Source: Nannocystis sp. (lineage in GTDB: Bacteria; Myxococcota_A; Polyangia; Nannocystales; Nannocystaceae). From it: a stretch of 64,000 nt of DNA. The DNA is taken from NCBI RefSeq assembly GCF_016714285.1, contig NZ_JADJNN010000002.1:519001-583000 (forward strand). Reading direction: 5' to 3'. The position numbers and the translations under genes are program-made. Below are positions 9,122 through 17,728 of this stretch, one piece after another. The notes under the pieces were generated by a model that was not told where the DNA came from, did no database searches, and was given only the letters and a program-made list of their open reading frames with translations. Every line of letters begins with the position of its first letter. Position 1 is the stretch's first letter.

Positions 9122-11443
9122 ATGGGTGACTCCGAGGCGACCGCGGCCTTGCAGGAGGAGGCGCTCGCGGCGATGGCCGCGGGTGTGCTGGTCGTCGGCG
9201 CGGCGGGCGTGGTGCTGCTGGTCAACCCCGGGGCGGCGGCGCTGTGCGGGCGGGCCGAGGCGGAGCTGCTCGGGCAGTCGGTGGAGCTGGTGCTGCCGGG
9301 CGTGCAGCTACGAGGGCGCGGGCCGGGCGAGTCGCTGGCGGTGCTGGCGGTGGAGCGGCCGGACGGAGCGACGGTGTGGCTCGCGTACGAGGCGCGGGTG
9401 TCGGCGTCGGGCTGGACGCTGGCGCTGTACGACATCAGCGCGGAGCGGGAGCGGCGGCTGGCGGACGTGGTGGCCTACAAGCGTTCGCTCGAGGCGCTGG
9501 CGAAGAGCGAGCGGTACCTCGAGTCGGTGCTCGAGAACATCCCGAGCATGGTCTATCTGAAGGACGCGGAGACGTTGCGCTTCGTGCGGGTCAACCGCGC
9601 GGGCGAGGAGATGCTGGGGCTGCGGCGCGAGGAGATGTTGGGGCGCAACGACCATGACTTCTTCCGCGGCGGCCGGCGCTCGGAGGAGCTGGCGGAGACC
9701 GACCGCGCCGCGCTGGCGCACCGGGGGGTGACGGTCAACGAGATCACGCTGCCGACCTCGCACCGCGGGCGTCGCACCTTCGTGGTGAAGAAGGTGCCGA
9801 TGCCCGACGAGGACGGGGTGGTCCGCAACCTGCTCGGCATCGCCGAGGACATCACGGATCGCAAGCAGGTGGAGGCGACGCTCGAGGCGGCCCGCGCGGC
9901 GGCGGACGCGGCCAGCCGCGCCAAGTCGGAGTTCCTCGCCAACATGAGCCACGAGATCCGCACGCCGCTGCACGGGGTGCTGGGGATGGCGGCGCTGCTG
10001 CTCGACACCTCGCTGTCGCCGGGTCAACGCGAGCAGCTGCAGACGATCCACGGCTCGGGCGTGGCCCTGCTCGACATCATCAACGACATCCTCGACTTCT
10101 CGAAGATCGACGCCGGCAAGCTGACGCTCGAGGCGATCGACTTCGACCCGCGGGTGCTGGTCCGCGAGGCGACGGCGGTGGTGGCCCTGCGGGCGCAGGA
10201 GAAGGGCCTCGCGTTCACGTCCAAGGTCGACGCGGCGGTGCCTGCGGGCCTGCGCGGTGACCCGGTGCGGCTGCGCCAGGTCCTGGTCAACCTGCTCGGC
10301 AACGCGGTGAAGTTCACCGAGCGCGGCAAGGTGGCGCTGCGGCTCGGGCTGGTCGGGGGTGTGGGCGAGGCGATCACGCTGCGCTGCGAGGTCGAGGACA
10401 CCGGGGTGGGCATCGCCCCGGAGGCGCACGCGAGCGTGTTCGAGTCGTTCACGCAGTCCGACAGCTCGACGACCCGGCGCTTCGGCGGCACCGGGCTCGG
10501 CCTGGCGATCTGCCGCCGTCTGGTGACGATGATGGGCGGCGAGCTCGGCCTCGCGAGCGCGCCGGGCAAGGGCTCGACCTTCTGGTTCACGGCCCGGCTG
10601 GCCCACGCGAGCGCCCCGCTGCGCGCGCCCTCGGGGCCGATGGCGTCAGCGCCGACGACCACGGCGCAGCTGCCGAGGCTGCCGCGTGCGCGGGTGCTGG
10701 TGGCGGAGGACAACCTCGTCAATCAGCGCGTGGCGGCGGCGATGCTGGCCAAGCTCGGGCAGGAGGTGGAGGTCGCGCAGCACGGGCGGGAGGCGGTCGA
10801 GCGGTGGCGGACGGGTCGCTTCGACATCGTGCTGATGGACTGTCAGATGCCCGAGATGGACGGCTTCGCGGCGACGCGGGCGATCCGCGGGGAGGAGGCG
10901 CCGGGCTGTCGCGTGCCGATCGTGGCGATGACGGCGTTCGCGATGAAAGGCGACCGCGAGCGCTGCCTCGCGGCGGGGATGGACGACTACCTCGCCAAGC
11001 CGATGCCGCTGGCGCTGCTGGCCGAGGTGCTCGCGCGGTGGATCGGTGGGGCCGTGGAGGCGGCGCGGGTGGAGCCGGCAGGGGCCGCGGCGCCGCCGGT
11101 GTCGCTGGCGCTGTGGCACGAGCTGCGGGCGGAGCTCGACGCCGACGAGCTGCGCGAGCTGCTGGCGCTGCTGCGTCAGCAGGCGGCGACGACCTTCGCG
11201 GAGATCCGCGGGCGCCTCGCGGCGGCGGACCTGCGCGGGGTCGGGGTGCTCGCGCACCGGCTGTGTGGATCGGCCGGGAACCTCGGGGCGCAAGATCTGG
11301 CGCAGCGACTGCGGGCGATCGAGGAGGCCTGTCGCACGCCCGGAGCGGCGGCGCCTGGCGAGGCGGAGGTGGTGGCGCTCGAGCGCAGCTTCGCGGCGGC
11401 CGACGCCTTCTTCCGCGCGCAGCTGGACGTCAGGACGCGGTGA
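9122..11443 (+). CDS. Hybrid histidine kinase: PAS-PAS-HisKA-HATPase-REC-Hpt
   Basis: 773-residue cytoplasmic sensor with a complete phosphorelay on one chain (BarA/ArcB-like layout, but no membrane helix). Two PAS-type domains span ~10-115 and ~125-240 (LENIPSMVYLKDAE...LLGIAEDITDRKQ). The phosphoacceptor is His277 in NMSHEIRTPLHG, followed by the ATPase motifs DTGVGIA and FGGTGLGLAI. The receiver (~515-640) has Asp573 in LMDCQMPEMDG and LAKPM. The Hpt domain has His712 in AHRLCGSAGNLG. Chosen ATG at 9122; the frame is open further upstream, but that part has no family match. No partner regulator adjoins, so output probably goes to a distant response regulator. Confidence 0.92.
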   Translation: MGDSEATAALQEEALAAMAAGVLVVGAAGVVLLVNPGAAALCGRAEAELLGQSVELVLPGVQLRGRGPGESLAVLAVERPDGATVWLAYEARVSASGWTLALYDISAERERRLADVVAYKRSLEALAKSERYLESVLENIPSMVYLKDAETLRFVRVNRAGEEMLGLRREEMLGRNDHDFFRGGRRSEELAETDRAALAHRGVTVNEITLPTSHRGRRTFVVKKVPMPDEDGVVRNLLGIAEDITDRKQVEATLEAARAAADAASRAKSEFLANMSHEIRTPLHGVLGMAALLLDTSLSPGQREQLQTIHGSGVALLDIINDILDFSKIDAGKLTLEAIDFDPRVLVREATAVVALRAQEKGLAFTSKVDAAVPAGLRGDPVRLRQVLVNLLGNAVKFTERGKVALRLGLVGGVGEAITLRCEVEDTGVGIAPEAHASVFESFTQSDSSTTRRFGGTGLGLAICRRLVTMMGGELGLASAPGKGSTFWFTARLAHASAPLRAPSGPMASAPTTTAQLPRLPRARVLVAEDNLVNQRVAAAMLAKLGQEVEVAQHGREAVERWRTGRFDIVLMDCQMPEMDGFAATRAIRGEEAPGCRVPIVAMTAFAMKGDRERCLAAGMDDYLAKPMPLALLAEVLARWIGGAVEAARVEPAGAAAPPVSLALWHELRAELDADELRELLALLRQQAATTFAEIRGRLAAADLRGVGVLAHRLCGSAGNLGAQDLAQRLRAIEEACRTPGAAAPGEAEVVALERSFAAADAFFRAQLDVRTR

Positions 11444-11503
11444 TTGGCGAGAATTTTGCCTGCGCTGGAGATCCCTGCGATCTCGATGGTTCGGAGGTCA
11501 GCG

Positions 11504-11917
11504 ATGCTCCACGCCGTTCTCGCCATGCTTGCCGCCGCCACGCAGTTGTTGTCCAGCGAGCCCGCGCCGGTCGTGCGGGCGAGCGTGGTGGTCGAGACCT
11601 CGACCCTGCGCGAAGCCGGTGCCGGGCCGGCGATCGCCCTGCGGGTCCGCAGCTCCGCCGCGGCGATGCTGCGGGCCGCCCTCATCGCCGAGGACGGCGG
11701 ACCGCACGACCCGGTCGTGGCGGTGACGGTGCGTCCGCTGCCGGGCGCGGCGATCGGCTACAGCTCGACGGTGGCTGTGCTGCATGAGGGCCGCTCGCTC
11801 GCGTTCCGGCGCCAGCGCTGCTCGCTGTGCACCGAGCGCGAGCTGGTGGCCCGCGTCGAGCGTTCGCTCGCTGGGCTCGCGCCTCGCCTGCGCTCGCTCG
11901 CCGCCAGTGGTTCGTAG
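11504..11917 (+). CDS. Predicted exported protein of unknown function
   Basis: 137 residues. The ATG at 11504 follows a strong ribosome site (ggagg 11493-11497) and begins MLHAVLAMLAAATQLLSS, a plausible signal peptide. The rest is mixed alpha/beta with a CSLC pair (RRQRCSLCTERELVARVE). The middle segment looks like a small beta domain. I do not recognise the family. It follows the hybrid kinase by 60 bp and could be co-transcribed with it; nothing else suggests a role. Confidence 0.6.
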   Translation: MLHAVLAMLAAATQLLSSEPAPVVRASVVVETSTLREAGAGPAIALRVRSSAAAMLRAALIAEDGGPHDPVVAVTVRPLPGAAIGYSSTVAVLHEGRSLAFRRQRCSLCTERELVARVERSLAGLAPRLRSLAASGS

Positions 11918-12038
11918 CGACCTGGAGCCTGTTCGTGGGCCCGCCGTGGGCCCACCATGGGCCTGGCCTGATGTTCAGGTTTCGTTGCGCACGCGCGGAT
12001 ACGGCCGAGTACGAGCTTTTCTGGTAGCATCGCGCGCG

Positions 12039-13022
12039 GTGAGTGCACTCCGCTCCGTCGCGCGTGCCGCGATTCTCTTCGGCGTCGTCGCCTTCCTGGG
12101 GGTTGGCGCGTGCGCTCAGCCGACGGAGGTCGAGCTGCGCCTCTACCCCTGCGAGCTCGGTGAGGGGCCGCCGCTGCGCGTGGACCTCGAGGTCGTCGGC
12201 TACGACGCGAGCGGGGCCGCGATGCCGCCGCTCACCCGCAGCTTCGACATCCCGGATCCTGGCGTGCTCGCCGACGGCTACGCCACGGTCGGGCTGCACA
12301 AGCCGGACGGGATGGTCGAGGCCGCGTTCACCCTGACGTGGACCTTCCCGCAGTCGGTCGCGGCGCAGGTCGAGCTGCCGCGCCGTCCGCTGCCGGCGGC
12401 CGGCGAGGTGCTCGAGCTCGGGGCTGACAGCTGCACGCCGGTCGGTGGTAGCACCGGCACGAGCACGGGCGACAGCGACGCGAGCACGAGCAGCGGCGGG
12501 AGCAGCAGCGGCGGGCAGACGGGCGACGCGAGCACGAGCGGCGGCAGCAGCAGCACGAGCACGGGCGGGGACACGAGCACGAGCACGGGCAGCGACAGCA
12601 GCGGCGGCGGCTCGAGCACCGGCGAGCCGAGCATGCTCGGCGACCCCTGCGACGACCAGAACGACAGCCTGTTCTGCGAGAACGCGGGGCCCGGCAAGCT
12701 GGGCAACGCGCTGTACTGCATGGGCGGCACCTGGCAGCCGGCCGACCTGATCAACCTGTGCAAGCCGCTCTCGGACTACTGCCCGACGATGATGCTGACC
12801 GACGCCGTGCCGATCGGCTGCACCAACGAGGGCGTGGACGGCTTCAGCTGCGCTTGCCGCGATGAGCCGGCGATGGACTGCGTGCCGGCGGATGTCGGCT
12901 GCGACGGCAACGTGAACATCACCCTCTGCACCGACGACGGCGACAAGCAGATCCGCGTGAAGGGGCTGTGCATCGGCCTGTGCATGGATGTCGGCCAGGG
13001 CCCCTACTGCGTGCCGAACTGA
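12039..13022 (+). CDS. Cys-rich lipoprotein with long Ser/Thr/Gly linker
   Basis: 327 residues from GTG at 12039. The signal peptide ends in a lipobox (FLGVGAC). A ~100-residue beta-type domain (VELRLYPCELGEG... to VELPRRPLP) is followed by a ~65-residue linker made of STGTSTG, SSSGG and STSGG units. The last ~125 residues hold about 14 Cys (LGDPCDDQ..., FSCACRDEP, CIGLCMDVGQGPYCVPN). This arrangement suits surface display with a disulfide-rich head. Its stop overlaps the start of the DUF971 gene (TGATG). I do not recognise a catalytic family. Confidence 0.75.
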   Translation: MSALRSVARAAILFGVVAFLGVGACAQPTEVELRLYPCELGEGPPLRVDLEVVGYDASGAAMPPLTRSFDIPDPGVLADGYATVGLHKPDGMVEAAFTLTWTFPQSVAAQVELPRRPLPAAGEVLELGADSCTPVGGSTGTSTGDSDASTSSGGSSSGGQTGDASTSGGSSSTSTGGDTSTSTGSDSSGGGSSTGEPSMLGDPCDDQNDSLFCENAGPGKLGNALYCMGGTWQPADLINLCKPLSDYCPTMMLTDAVPIGCTNEGVDGFSCACRDEPAMDCVPADVGCDGNVNITLCTDDGDKQIRVKGLCIGLCMDVGQGPYCVPN

Positions 13023-13327
13023 TGACCGTCCCCGTCGACCTCGCGCACCACGTCCGCGACAACGCGCTCGAGATCGCCTGGGCCGACGGCCTGCGGGTGC
13101 GCCTGCCCGTGCCGCTGCTGCGCGGCTGGTGCCCGTGCGCGACCTGCCAGGGCCACGCGCCCGGGCTCCGTTTCCACGACCATGGCGACGCGATCACGCT
13201 TGGCCACGCGGAGGAGGTCGGCGCCTACGCGCTCGGCCTGCGCTTCTCGGATGGGCACGACAGCGGCATCTTCTCGTGGTCCTTCCTGCGGGCGCTGGCC
13301 GAGGGCCGCGAACCCCAGCGCGTGTGA
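13022..13327 (+). CDS. DUF971 / GBBH-like N-terminal domain protein
   Basis: 101 residues. Matches the stand-alone DUF971 family, related to the N-terminal zinc-binding domain of gamma-butyrobetaine hydroxylase: LEIAWADGLRVRLPVPLLRGWCPCATCQ, then ALGLRFSDGHDSGIFSWSFLRAL. The CPCATC segment could bind metal. Family members often sit near Fe-S or Mrp genes, but none is nearby here. The start codon overlaps the stop of the preceding lipoprotein gene (TGATG). Confidence 0.85.
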   Translation: MTVPVDLAHHVRDNALEIAWADGLRVRLPVPLLRGWCPCATCQGHAPGLRFHDHGDAITLGHAEEVGAYALGLRFSDGHDSGIFSWSFLRALAEGREPQRV

Positions 13328-13362
13328 GATCGACGGACGTGGCGGTGCGTTGACCGCCGGCG

Positions 13363-14808
13363 ATGTCGTCGACGCCGTCTCTGCCCACCCCGTTGTTGGC
13401 CTCGTTGTTGGCCTCGTTGTTGGCCCTCTCGCTGCCGCTGGCGGCCTGTACTCCGCGGGGCCCGGGCCCGGCCGGTAACGGCGAGAAGCCGGCCGAGGCG
13501 GTCGCCGCAGCGCCGGCGCCGGAGCGTCCGCTTAGTCGATCGACGGGGGCCGTGGCGCTCGAGGTGGTGCCGCAGTTCGAGCGCATCGACCTCCGCAGGG
13601 GCGCGCAGGATCTGAACTTGCTGGTGCGTCTGCGCGGCGAGGGCAAGCAGGCGAGCGAGCGCCCGCCGCTCGACCTGGCGGTGGTGCTCGACCGGTCGGG
13701 GAGCATGAGCGGCGACAAGATCCTCGCGGTCAAGCAGGCGGCGCTCGACCTGCTCAAGGAGCTGCGCCCGAGCGACCGCATCACGTTGATCTCGTACAGC
13801 GACGGGGTCGACGTGCACGTGCAACGTCTCGCCGTCGACGCGGCGGGGGCCGACGTCGTCCGGCAGGCGATCCTTCCGATCCAGCCCGACGGCGGGACGG
13901 CGCTCGGACCGGGGCTGATCCGCGGGCTCGAGCTGCTCGAGGGGGCGAAGCGGCCCGAGCGGGAGATCGGCCACTTGCTGCTGTTCTCGGACGGGCAGGC
14001 CAACGTCGGCGAGCAGAACCCGGATGTGCTCGGCGCTCGCGCGTCGGACGGCTTCAAGCGCGGCGTGAGCGTGTCGACCCTCGGCGTCGGGCTCGACTAC
14101 AACGAGGACCTGATGACCAAGATCGCCGACCAGGGCGGCGGTCGCTATCACTTCATCAAGGGCGCCGACGAGGTGCCGCGGGTGCTCGCCGATGAGCTGG
14201 CCGGGCTGGTGTCGACGGCGGCGACGGGCATCCAGCTGGCGCTGCGCCCGGCGCCGGGGGTCCAGGTTGTGCGGGTGTTCGGTTATCCGGCGCAGCTGCA
14301 GCAGGGCGCGACCGAGGTGGCGATCGGATCGATCGGCGCGACCCAGCTGCGCGAGGTCGTGGTGCGCCTGCACGTCGAGGCTGTGGCCGGTGAGGAGGTC
14401 GCGCTCGGAGTGCTCGGCATGACCTTCACCGACCTCGGGCAGAACGGGAAGCGCGGCCAGACCGAGCTGGCGCTGGCGCTCCGCAGCAGCCGCGACGACG
14501 ACGAGATTCGCCGCTCGGAGCGCACCGAAGTAACGGTCCGCGTCGCCGAGGTCGAGAGCGCCGAGCAGCTGCAGCTGGCCGCGAAGGCGGTCGAGAGCAG
14601 CGACTACGATGGCGCGCAGCGGGTCCTGAGCGCCGGCCTGCAGGCGCTCGAGATGCAGCAGAAGGCGACCCCGAGCCCGAAGCTGGCCCAGCAGATCGAG
14701 GACCTCAAGGACGCGTCGAAGGGCGTAGACCGCGCTCGCACCAGCGTCGAGGAGGACAAGATGTTCAAGAAGTTCAGCAAGGCGAAGGCGTACAAGACGA
14801 TGAAGTGA
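13363..14808 (+). CDS. VWA-domain lipoprotein
   Basis: 481 residues. The signal peptide has a repeated LLAS core and a lipobox LPLAAC. The von Willebrand A domain (~85-280) has the metal-ion site DRSGSMSG at residues 110-117, a Thr in GGTALGPG, and FSDGQANVG. The C-terminal half has a beta-rich part, an Arg/Asp-rich part (SSRDDDEIRRSERTE), and an end resembling helical repeats (LQLAAKAVESSDYDGAQRVLSAG). The layout resembles YfbK-like VWA proteins. Likely anchored in the envelope and binding a protein partner through Mg. Confidence 0.88.
   Translation: MSSTPSLPTPLLASLLASLLALSLPLAACTPRGPGPAGNGEKPAEAVAAAPAPERPLSRSTGAVALEVVPQFERIDLRRGAQDLNLLVRLRGEGKQASERPPLDLAVVLDRSGSMSGDKILAVKQAALDLLKELRPSDRITLISYSDGVDVHVQRLAVDAAGADVVRQAILPIQPDGGTALGPGLIRGLELLEGAKRPEREIGHLLLFSDGQANVGEQNPDVLGARASDGFKRGVSVSTLGVGLDYNEDLMTKIADQGGGRYHFIKGADEVPRVLADELAGLVSTAATGIQLALRPAPGVQVVRVFGYPAQLQQGATEVAIGSIGATQLREVVVRLHVEAVAGEEVALGVLGMTFTDLGQNGKRGQTELALALRSSRDDDEIRRSERTEVTVRVAEVESAEQLQLAAKAVESSDYDGAQRVLSAGLQALEMQQKATPSPKLAQQIEDLKDASKGVDRARTSVEEDKMFKKFSKAKAYKTMK
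13389..13424. repeat. 12-bp tandem repeat in the VWA signal peptide
   Basis: Three copies of ctcgttgttggc (first one slightly different) encode the repeated Leu-Ala-Ser-Leu core of the signal peptide. Copy-number change would lengthen or shorten the hydrophobic core by four residues per unit. Confidence 0.8.
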
Positions 14809-14830
14809 GCGCCGTGTTATCACGGCGCTC
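14807..14830. terminator. Perfect 10-bp hairpin between VWA and TPR genes
   Basis: GAGCGCCGTG (14807-14816), loop TTAT, CACGGCGCTC (14821-14830) pair without mismatch. The left arm begins inside the VWA stop codon (14806-14808) and the right arm ends one base before the presumed GTG start of the next gene. There is no T-tract, so it may be a terminator or a structure that controls translation of the TPR gene. Confidence 0.6.
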
Positions 14831-15850
14831 GTGTCCGGGGACGACGAGGCTTCATCGCAGGAGGCGGCGCGCAACGCCGGGGACGACGAGGATTCGTTGC
14901 AGGAGGCGGCGACGCTGGCCGCCGCGAGCGTGGCGGCGCGGAGCGGCGGGGACCTGGGGCGCGCCCTGAGCTGCGCCGAGCGCTGCCACGAGCTGCGGGT
15001 TGCGAGCCACGGCGAGCAGCACGCGGAGGTGGCGGCCGCGCTGGGGTTGATCGGCGCGGCGCGGCGGCGGCGGGGGGAGCTCGACGCGGCGCTGGCTGCT
15101 GACCAGCGGGCGCTGGAGATCTACGAACATGTCCTCGGGGACAGCCACGCCGAGACCGCTACGGCGGCCGGCAACCTGAGCGCGACCCGACGCGCGCGCG
15201 GCGAGCACGACGCGGCGCTGACGCTGGGCGAGCGGGCGCTGGCGGGGCTGCGCGCCGCGTGCGGGCCCGACGATCTGCGCACGGCGCTGGCGTGGGGCAA
15301 CCTGGCGGCGGTCCATCGGGCCCGCGGGGAGCACGTCCAGGCGATCGCCTGCGGGCGCGAGCTGCTGCGGATCCGCGAGGCTGTCCTCGGGGACAGGCAG
15401 CTCGACACCGCGGTCGCCCGCAGCACGCTCGGCTCGCTGCTGGCGGCGGCGGGCGAGCACGCGGCGGCGGCGGAGCAGGAGCAGGCGGCGCTGGCGATCC
15501 GCGAGGCGCTCGGCGAGGCGCGGGCGGTGCTCGAGTCGCTGACCAACCTGGCCACGATCTCGCGCAACCTCGGCGACGCGGAGCAGTCGCTGGTGTGGCA
15601 GCAGCGGGCGTTGACGGCCCAGCGCGCGCTGCTCGGCGAGGCCGACCCGGCGACCACGCGCTCGCGGCTCTACGTCGCGTACACGCTGCTGCGCCTCGGA
15701 CGGCGCATCGAGGCGGCGCGGGTCGTCGACGAGGGCCTGCGCCACGACCCGCGGAGCGCCGAGCTGCGGCAGATGCAGCAGCAGGTCGGCGGTGCGCCGG
15801 GCTTCCGCGCGCCAGCGAAGCAGCGGCCGCGCGGACGCGGCAAGCGGTGA
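14831..15850 (+). CDS. Tetratricopeptide-repeat (kinesin-light-chain type) protein
   Basis: 339 residues, soluble, no signal. The N-terminus contains a duplicated GDDE..S.QEAA segment, followed by about six TPR units with the 42-residue KLC-like pattern (ALAADQRALEIYEHVLGD..., ALTLGERALAGLRAACGPDD, AIACGRELLRIREAVLGD, SLVWQQRALTAQRALLGEAD). Probably a protein-protein scaffold. The GTG at 14831 is the only near start and sits immediately after a perfect hairpin, so the true start could differ. Two copies of the dispersed CTGTCC..GGACAG palindrome fall in corresponding positions of two repeats (15130-15143, 15381-15396). Confidence 0.82.
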   Translation: MSGDDEASSQEAARNAGDDEDSLQEAATLAAASVAARSGGDLGRALSCAERCHELRVASHGEQHAEVAAALGLIGAARRRRGELDAALAADQRALEIYEHVLGDSHAETATAAGNLSATRRARGEHDAALTLGERALAGLRAACGPDDLRTALAWGNLAAVHRARGEHVQAIACGRELLRIREAVLGDRQLDTAVARSTLGSLLAAAGEHAAAAEQEQAALAIREALGEARAVLESLTNLATISRNLGDAEQSLVWQQRALTAQRALLGEADPATTRSRLYVAYTLLRLGRRIEAARVVDEGLRHDPRSAELRQMQQQVGGAPGFRAPAKQRPRGRGKR

Positions 15851-15854
15851 GCTG

Positions 15855-16394
15855 TCAGGGGGGCGTGAGGCGCTTGGCGAGGTAGATGTCGGGCTTGCCG
15901 AAGCCGTTGGCGTCGGGCATCACGCCGATGACGCTGTAACCGAGGCGCTGGTAGAAGCCGAAGGGGTGGCCGGCGAGGTCGCGGAGGCGGGCGAGGTGGG
16001 CGACGACGTCGGGGTAGAGGTCGACGCCGGCGAGGCTGGTGAGGCCGGTCTCGTCGTCCGAGCCGACGAACATGGTGTGGATGCCGAGGTCGCGGACGCG
16101 TTGCTCGAGGTCGAGGACGAGGGCCCGGCCGACGCCGCGGCGCTCGTGGTCGGCGCGGACGACCAGTGGGTGGAGCTCCCAGACGTGGTTGGTGTAGTGC
16201 TCTTGGCCGCCGACCCAGCCGAGCAGCTGGCGCCCGCGGACGAAGCCGCGGGCGATGCGGGCCGGGTCGAGCATCTCGCGCACGTGCTCGCGGGCGAGCT
16301 CGCGGGTGGGCCAGCCCTCGGGCATGCGATCGACGAGCAGGGCGGCGGCCTGCTCGAGCAGCTCGGGCTTCGCGGGGTCGAGGTCGACGATCAC
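15855..16394 (-). CDS. GNAT-family N-acetyltransferase, AAC(6')-like
   Basis: 179 residues from GTG at 16394 (MIVDLDPAKPELLEQAA). GNAT core: WELHPLVVRADHERRGVGRALVLDLEQ carries the acetyl-CoA pyrophosphate loop (RRGVGRA), and FYQRLGYSVIGVMPDANG is the typical end segment. The overall order (GWPT start, HPLVV, LYPDVV, GFYQ.LGY.V.GV.PDANG, KPDI.LAKR) resembles aminoglycoside 6'-N-acetyltransferases of the AAC(6')-I type. Antibiotic activity cannot be inferred; many chromosomal members have unknown substrates. The frame is open further upstream, overlapping the SDR gene, but the conserved part begins at this GTG. Confidence 0.85.
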   Translation of the reverse strand: MIVDLDPAKPELLEQAAALLVDRMPEGWPTRELAREHVREMLDPARIARGFVRGRQLLGWVGGQEHYTNHVWELHPLVVRADHERRGVGRALVLDLEQRVRDLGIHTMFVGSDDETGLTSLAGVDLYPDVVAHLARLRDLAGHPFGFYQRLGYSVIGVMPDANGFGKPDIYLAKRLTPP

Positions 16395-16411
16395 CCGCGC
16401 GAGGATAGCGC

Positions 16412-17320
16412 TCAGGTCGGCAGGCGGAACAGGCCCGACTGGCCGATGCCCGGCTTGGACATCAGGCCGTTGGCCTGGCGCTCGACGCTGTCCCACAGCA
16501 GCTGCATCTTGGCGGCGTCGCGGAAGCGGCGCTGGCTCTCCTTGCGACCGAGCCACAGCTTGCCGCCAGGGATGACGTCCGGGCTCGCGGCGAGCCAGGT
16601 GGGGCCGTCGGCGGCGGCCGCCGGGCTGACGCCGAACAGGCGGGCGGCGAGGGCGAGGCGCAGGCGCTTGAGGCCACGGGCGTTGCGGTGCAGGCCGGTG
16701 CGCACGGTGCTGCCCGGGACGCACAGGTGGACCTGGACGCCGTGGATCGACATGCGCGGCGCGAGCGAGGCGCTGAGCATGCGCACCGCCTGCTGGCTCT
16801 GGCGAAACGCGGCCCAGCCGTCGTAGCGCCGCTGGTCGAAGTCGGTGTCCTCGATGTCGAGGTCGCCGGCGTGGTTGCACGCGAGGTGGATGATGCGCGA
16901 GGGGGTGCTGGCCTTGAGGCGGTCGGTGAGCAGGCGGTTCAGGATGTGTGGGCCGAGCACGTTGACCATCCAGGTCCGCTCGATCGCGTCCTCGGTCTGC
17001 TCGCGGGTCGGCGACCAGGTGGCGGCGCTGTGGACCAGCACGTGCAGGTGCTCATGGCGCTCGGCGAAGGTCTCGGCGAACTCGCGGAGGGACAGGCGGT
17101 TGCTGTAGTCGAGCTTCATCGCCAGCACCCGCCGGCTCTGCGTCGAGGCGACGATCTCGGCCCGCGCCGCGTCGGCGCGGTCGAGGCCCGGCGAGGTGAC
17201 GATGACGGTCGCGCCCATCGCCGCGAGGTTGCGCGCGACCTCCTTGCCGACGCCGCTGCTCGCTCCAGTGACCACACAGGTCTTCGTCGATAGGTCTACT
17301 TTTACGGGGACCAGTGCCAT
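16412..17320 (-). CDS. Short-chain dehydrogenase/reductase homologue with altered active site
   Basis: 302 residues from ATG at 17320 (a GTG six codons upstream is possible). The Rossmann NAD(P) motif TGASSGVG is intact at 18-25, and the overall order resembles retinol-dehydrogenase/WWOX-type SDRs (LDYSNRLSLREFAETF, ERTWMVNVLGPHILNRLL). However, the YxxxK motif reads F172-RQS-Q176, the catalytic Ser segment reads IHLACNHAGD, and NNAG reads HSAAT. The usual Ser-Tyr-Lys chemistry therefore appears lost. It may bind nucleotide without reducing a substrate, or use other residues. The GNAT gene follows 17 bp downstream on the same strand. Confidence 0.8.
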   Translation of the reverse strand: MALVPVKVDLSTKTCVVTGASSGVGKEVARNLAAMGATVIVTSPGLDRADAARAEIVASTQSRRVLAMKLDYSNRLSLREFAETFAERHEHLHVLVHSAATWSPTREQTEDAIERTWMVNVLGPHILNRLLTDRLKASTPSRIIHLACNHAGDLDIEDTDFDQRRYDGWAAFRQSQQAVRMLSASLAPRMSIHGVQVHLCVPGSTVRTGLHRNARGLKRLRLALAARLFGVSPAAAADGPTWLAASPDVIPGGKLWLGRKESQRRFRDAAKMQLLWDSVERQANGLMSKPGIGQSGLFRLPT

Positions 17321-17488
17321 GCTCCACGACCTTCCCACCAGGGGGGTCGGAGTATATCAAGGTGGCCCGCGGCGGTGGACCCGCGTGGTCGATCACATGT
17401 CCCTTGGGACAGACGGTCGAAGCTGCCCGCAGGGCCAATTGCGAGCGGCCCGCGCGGGCGGGCCGGGACGCTCGCGGAGCGGCGTGGA

Positions 17489-17728
17489 TCAGCGGGCTTC
17501 GCTGACGGAGATGGTGGAGCCGTCGATCACGGTGCCGTTCTTCGCGGCGATGGCGTCTGTGCCGGCCTGGTCGGTGGTGTACTCGCCGTTGGCGTTGCCG
17601 AGCGAGCCGCCCGCGGCGTCGAGGTTCACGGCCATCGACACGAGGGTGCCGTAGGGTGAGAAGTTGGTGTTGAGGGTGGCGTTGGTGGTGGTGACCGAGA
17701 GGCCGCCGATGAAGATACGCTTTGGCAT
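17489..17728 (-). CDS. Small RRM-type RNA-binding protein with degenerate RNP1
   Basis: 79 residues, a stand-alone RRM like the Rbp proteins of cyanobacteria and other bacteria. RNP2 is present at the N-terminus (KRIFIGGL, residues 3-10) and the fold continues to the usual end (NGTVIDGSTISVSEAR). The RNP1 octamer, usually KGFGFVxF, reads SLGNANGEY, so the stacking aromatic residues are replaced by Asn. RNA binding may be weakened or altered. The preceding intergenic region is ~180 bp and contains a half-degenerate CTTGGGACAG element (17858-17868). Confidence 0.82.
   Translation of the reverse strand: MPKRIFIGGLSVTTTNATLNTNFSPYGTLVSMAVNLDAAGGSLGNANGEYTTDQAGTDAIAAKNGTVIDGSTISVSEAR

Noticed and set aside
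15855..16394. Aminoglycoside resistance gene
   Set aside because: The fold resembles AAC(6')-type GNATs, but chromosomal GNATs of this type often have other substrates; resistance is not supported by sequence alone.
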